A stretch of 6,797 nt of DNA from an uncultured Bacilli bacterium (GTDB taxonomy: Bacteria > Bacillota_I > Bacilli_A > RF39 > UBA660): positions 1 to 6,797 of the forward strand of contig CAKOJJ010000026.1 of the NCBI GenBank assembly GCA_934089275.1, given 5' to 3'. The notes beneath the pieces were generated by a model. That model was not told where the DNA came from. It made no database searches and saw only the letters and a program-made list of their open reading frames with translations. This document shows, in pieces, positions 5,794 through 6,797 of the stretch; the stretch's first letter is position 1, and every line of letters begins with the position of its first letter. A program made the position numbers and the translations under genes.

Positions 5794-6652
5794 AAAATCC
5801 AAGAGTTTTCATCAACTCTTTTTTATTTGCATCATAATCACAATAATGTCCTACAAACTCATTTGGAAATATGACACGATGTTTTTCCTCAACCGAAGCC
5901 ATCGCGATAAGCATATTATATTCTTTTAAAGCTTCAACGTATTCTAAAAAATACTTATTATTCTCTTTTAAAACATCAATTGAATCTGGATTAAAATTAT
6001 ATCCAAATAAAGGATCCATAGACTCACTAATACCTACTCTCCTAAAAGCTGATTCAAAATCATGTGTTGGTGGAATAATAATTTTGTCACCATCAGTTGC
6101 ATAATATGAATTTTCCCTTCTATCAATTAATGAAGCATAGAAATTTCTAAGTACTAATCCCGTTATTTGTTTTCTTAGAACATCATCACATTCGAAAGTA
6201 GCGTCTGTTAGTATTCTTTTTACTGTTTGAATTAAATTCTTAGGAGCATATATACTTTTTGTATATTCATAACCTGGTACTAAAAAGTTTTCTGAAACAA
6301 GACCAACAATCTTTTTTTGTTTTGTTGCTATTTTATATTCAATTGTTGGAACACCAAGATATTTTGATAATTCAACACAAAGAAGTTCATTTAAAATGGC
6401 AAGATTATTAGGTCTATTTTTAAAATAACAAGGCTTACCATTTATCATATACCAAGAATCGTGTTGTTTCATATCCTTAACATCAATTCCAATTTTAGCT
6501 GCATTATCCTCAGTTGATTCAATTTTATTTTCTTCAAGAACCTCAACACTATCAATCACTCCACGTGAAATCAATGATGTATCAACTATTCTTGAATCAT
6601 CCTGATATTCAAAATCAGCTTCTGTTAAACTACAATTATAAATTTTTTCCAT
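5792..6652 (-). CDS. HipA-like kinase-fold protein
   Basis: 286 residues. Motifs resemble the C-terminal part of HipA/CtkA-type Ser/Thr kinases. CYFKNRP has a candidate ATP-binding Lys78. NELLCVELSKYLGVPTIEY (88-106) resembles the conserved NE...LA..LGI helix. SLIDRRENSYY (175-184) resembles the catalytic loop, with Asp177 and Asn181. IIPPTHDFESAF (192-203) gives the metal-binding Asp198. Residues 1-60 are acidic and unrecognised. HipA proteins phosphorylate targets such as glutamyl-tRNA synthetase and normally have a HipB antitoxin; none is encoded here, as a lexA terminator and an AT-rich gap flank the gene. It may therefore be a stand-alone kinase and not a toxin. AGAGGGG lies 5 bases before the ATG. 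The family call is from motifs only. Confidence 0.7.
   Translation of the reverse strand: MEKIYNCSLTEADFEYQDDSRIVDTSLISRGVIDSVEVLEENKIESTEDNAAKIGIDVKDMKQHDSWYMINGKPCYFKNRPNNLAILNELLCVELSKYLGVPTIEYKIATKQKKIVGLVSENFLVPGYEYTKSIYAPKNLIQTVKRILTDATFECDDVLRKQITGLVLRNFYASLIDRRENSYYATDGDKIIIPPTHDFESAFRRVGISESMDPLFGYNFNPDSIDVLKENNKYFLEYVEALKEYNMLIAMASVEEKHRVIFPNEFVGHYCDYDANKKELMKTLGF
5801..5829 (+). terminator. Intrinsic terminator of lexA, inside the convergent coding region
   Basis: AAGAGTT (5801-5807) pairs with AACTCTT (5814-5820) around a 6-base loop and is followed by TTTTATTT on the plus strand. It is 30 bp past the lexA stop and lies in the last codons (KKELMKTLGF) of the HipA-like gene on the other strand. 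Confidence 0.7.
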
Positions 6653-6675
6653 ATTAACCCCTCTAATTGAGGCAT

Positions 6676-6704
6676 ATTATAACATAAGATATAAATTTAA
6701 TCAA
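6676..6704 (-). promoter_or_regulatory. Promoter of the HipA-like gene
   Basis: Perfect TATAAT (minus strand, 6676-6681) preceded by TGT as an extended -10, with TTGATT (6699-6704, 4/6) exactly 17 bases upstream. The transcript would begin near 6669, giving a leader of about 17 nt that includes the AGAGGGG ribosome site. Confidence 0.7.
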
Positions 6705-6718
6705 ATTTGTAAAAAAAA

Positions 6719-6797
6719 AGGATAGTGTTTCCAAAGTGTGGAGATTTTGGTAGTTTTGCCCTTAAGATCAATAAAAAAGGCAAAAACCTAAAAAATG
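6719..6797. other. Compositionally distinct edge, possible end of a mobile element
   Basis: Bases 6720-6761 are about 43% G+C, well above the rest of the window, and start after a run of nine A. The stretch ggatagtgtttccaaagtgt resembles, from memory, terminal inverted repeats of IS256-like insertion sequences, and an ATG at 6795-6797 would suit a transposase start about 75 bp inside the end. An imperfect hairpin (GGT..TTTTGCC at 6749-6760 with GGCAAAAACC at 6779-6788) is also present. There is no coding evidence in the window. Confidence 0.25.

Noticed and set aside
5871..6104. Plus-strand open frame of 77 codons inside the HipA-like gene
   Set aside because: It is antisense to the kinase motifs, has no ribosome site, and starts downstream of the lexA terminator.
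1..6797. Genetic code 4 (TGA = Trp), as in Mycoplasma
   Set aside because: TGA ends scpA and the gene before it at the expected family ends or overlaps, and Trp in lexA and miaB is TGG.
1..6797. tRNA, rRNA, CRISPR array or riboswitch
   Set aside because: No cloverleaf, repeat-spacer pattern or long structured leader was seen; all proposed leaders are shorter than about 25 nt.

Overview
The window is about 27-30% G+C by eye and is densely packed with compact bacterial genes. Strong GGAGG/GAGGGG ribosome sites, TTGACA/TATAAT promoters, intrinsic terminators and a Bacillus-type LexA operator (GAAC-N4-GTTC) point to a low-GC Bacillota/Bacilli relative. It may be an uncultured gut lineage close to the Mollicutes; the lineage is inferred from composition and gene content only. 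TGA ends scpA and the 2367-3317 gene, and Trp is TGG in lexA and miaB, so the standard bacterial code applies, not the Mycoplasma code.

Layout. Bases 1-110 hold a possible 3' tail of a plus-strand gene followed by a plus-strand terminator. 164-1012 (minus) is a transglutaminase-like Cys-His-Asp protein. 1074-4780 (minus) is a gene run read as miaB -> single-pass membrane protein of unknown function -> scpA -> scpB. The last three genes are tightly coupled (ATGA overlap, then a 4-bp gap) and have their own promoter behind miaB. 4868-5149 is the SOS locus: an unlisted 46-codon membrane miniprotein gene (minus) faces lexA (plus) across a 141-bp spacer with two LexA-like boxes and two divergent promoters. 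5792-6652 (minus) converges on lexA and encodes a HipA-like kinase-fold protein. The last ~80 bases are richer in G+C and unlike the rest, possibly the end of a mobile element.

How the genes work together. ScpA and ScpB are the kleisin and winged-helix subunits of the Smc condensin. MiaB modifies tRNA position 37. LexA represses the SOS regulon and very probably its divergent neighbour, because the best operator fills the spacer of that neighbour's promoter. This matches the arrangement of yneA (Bacillus) and sosA (Staphylococcus), damage-induced membrane inhibitors of cell division encoded opposite lexA. The protein here is much smaller and lacks a LysM domain, so it is the best candidate for something undescribed in this window.

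Recurring style: five of the six promoters proposed here carry a TGn extended -10 element, leaders are short (about 14-20 nt), and three genes have their stop codon inside or at the edge of their own terminator hairpin.
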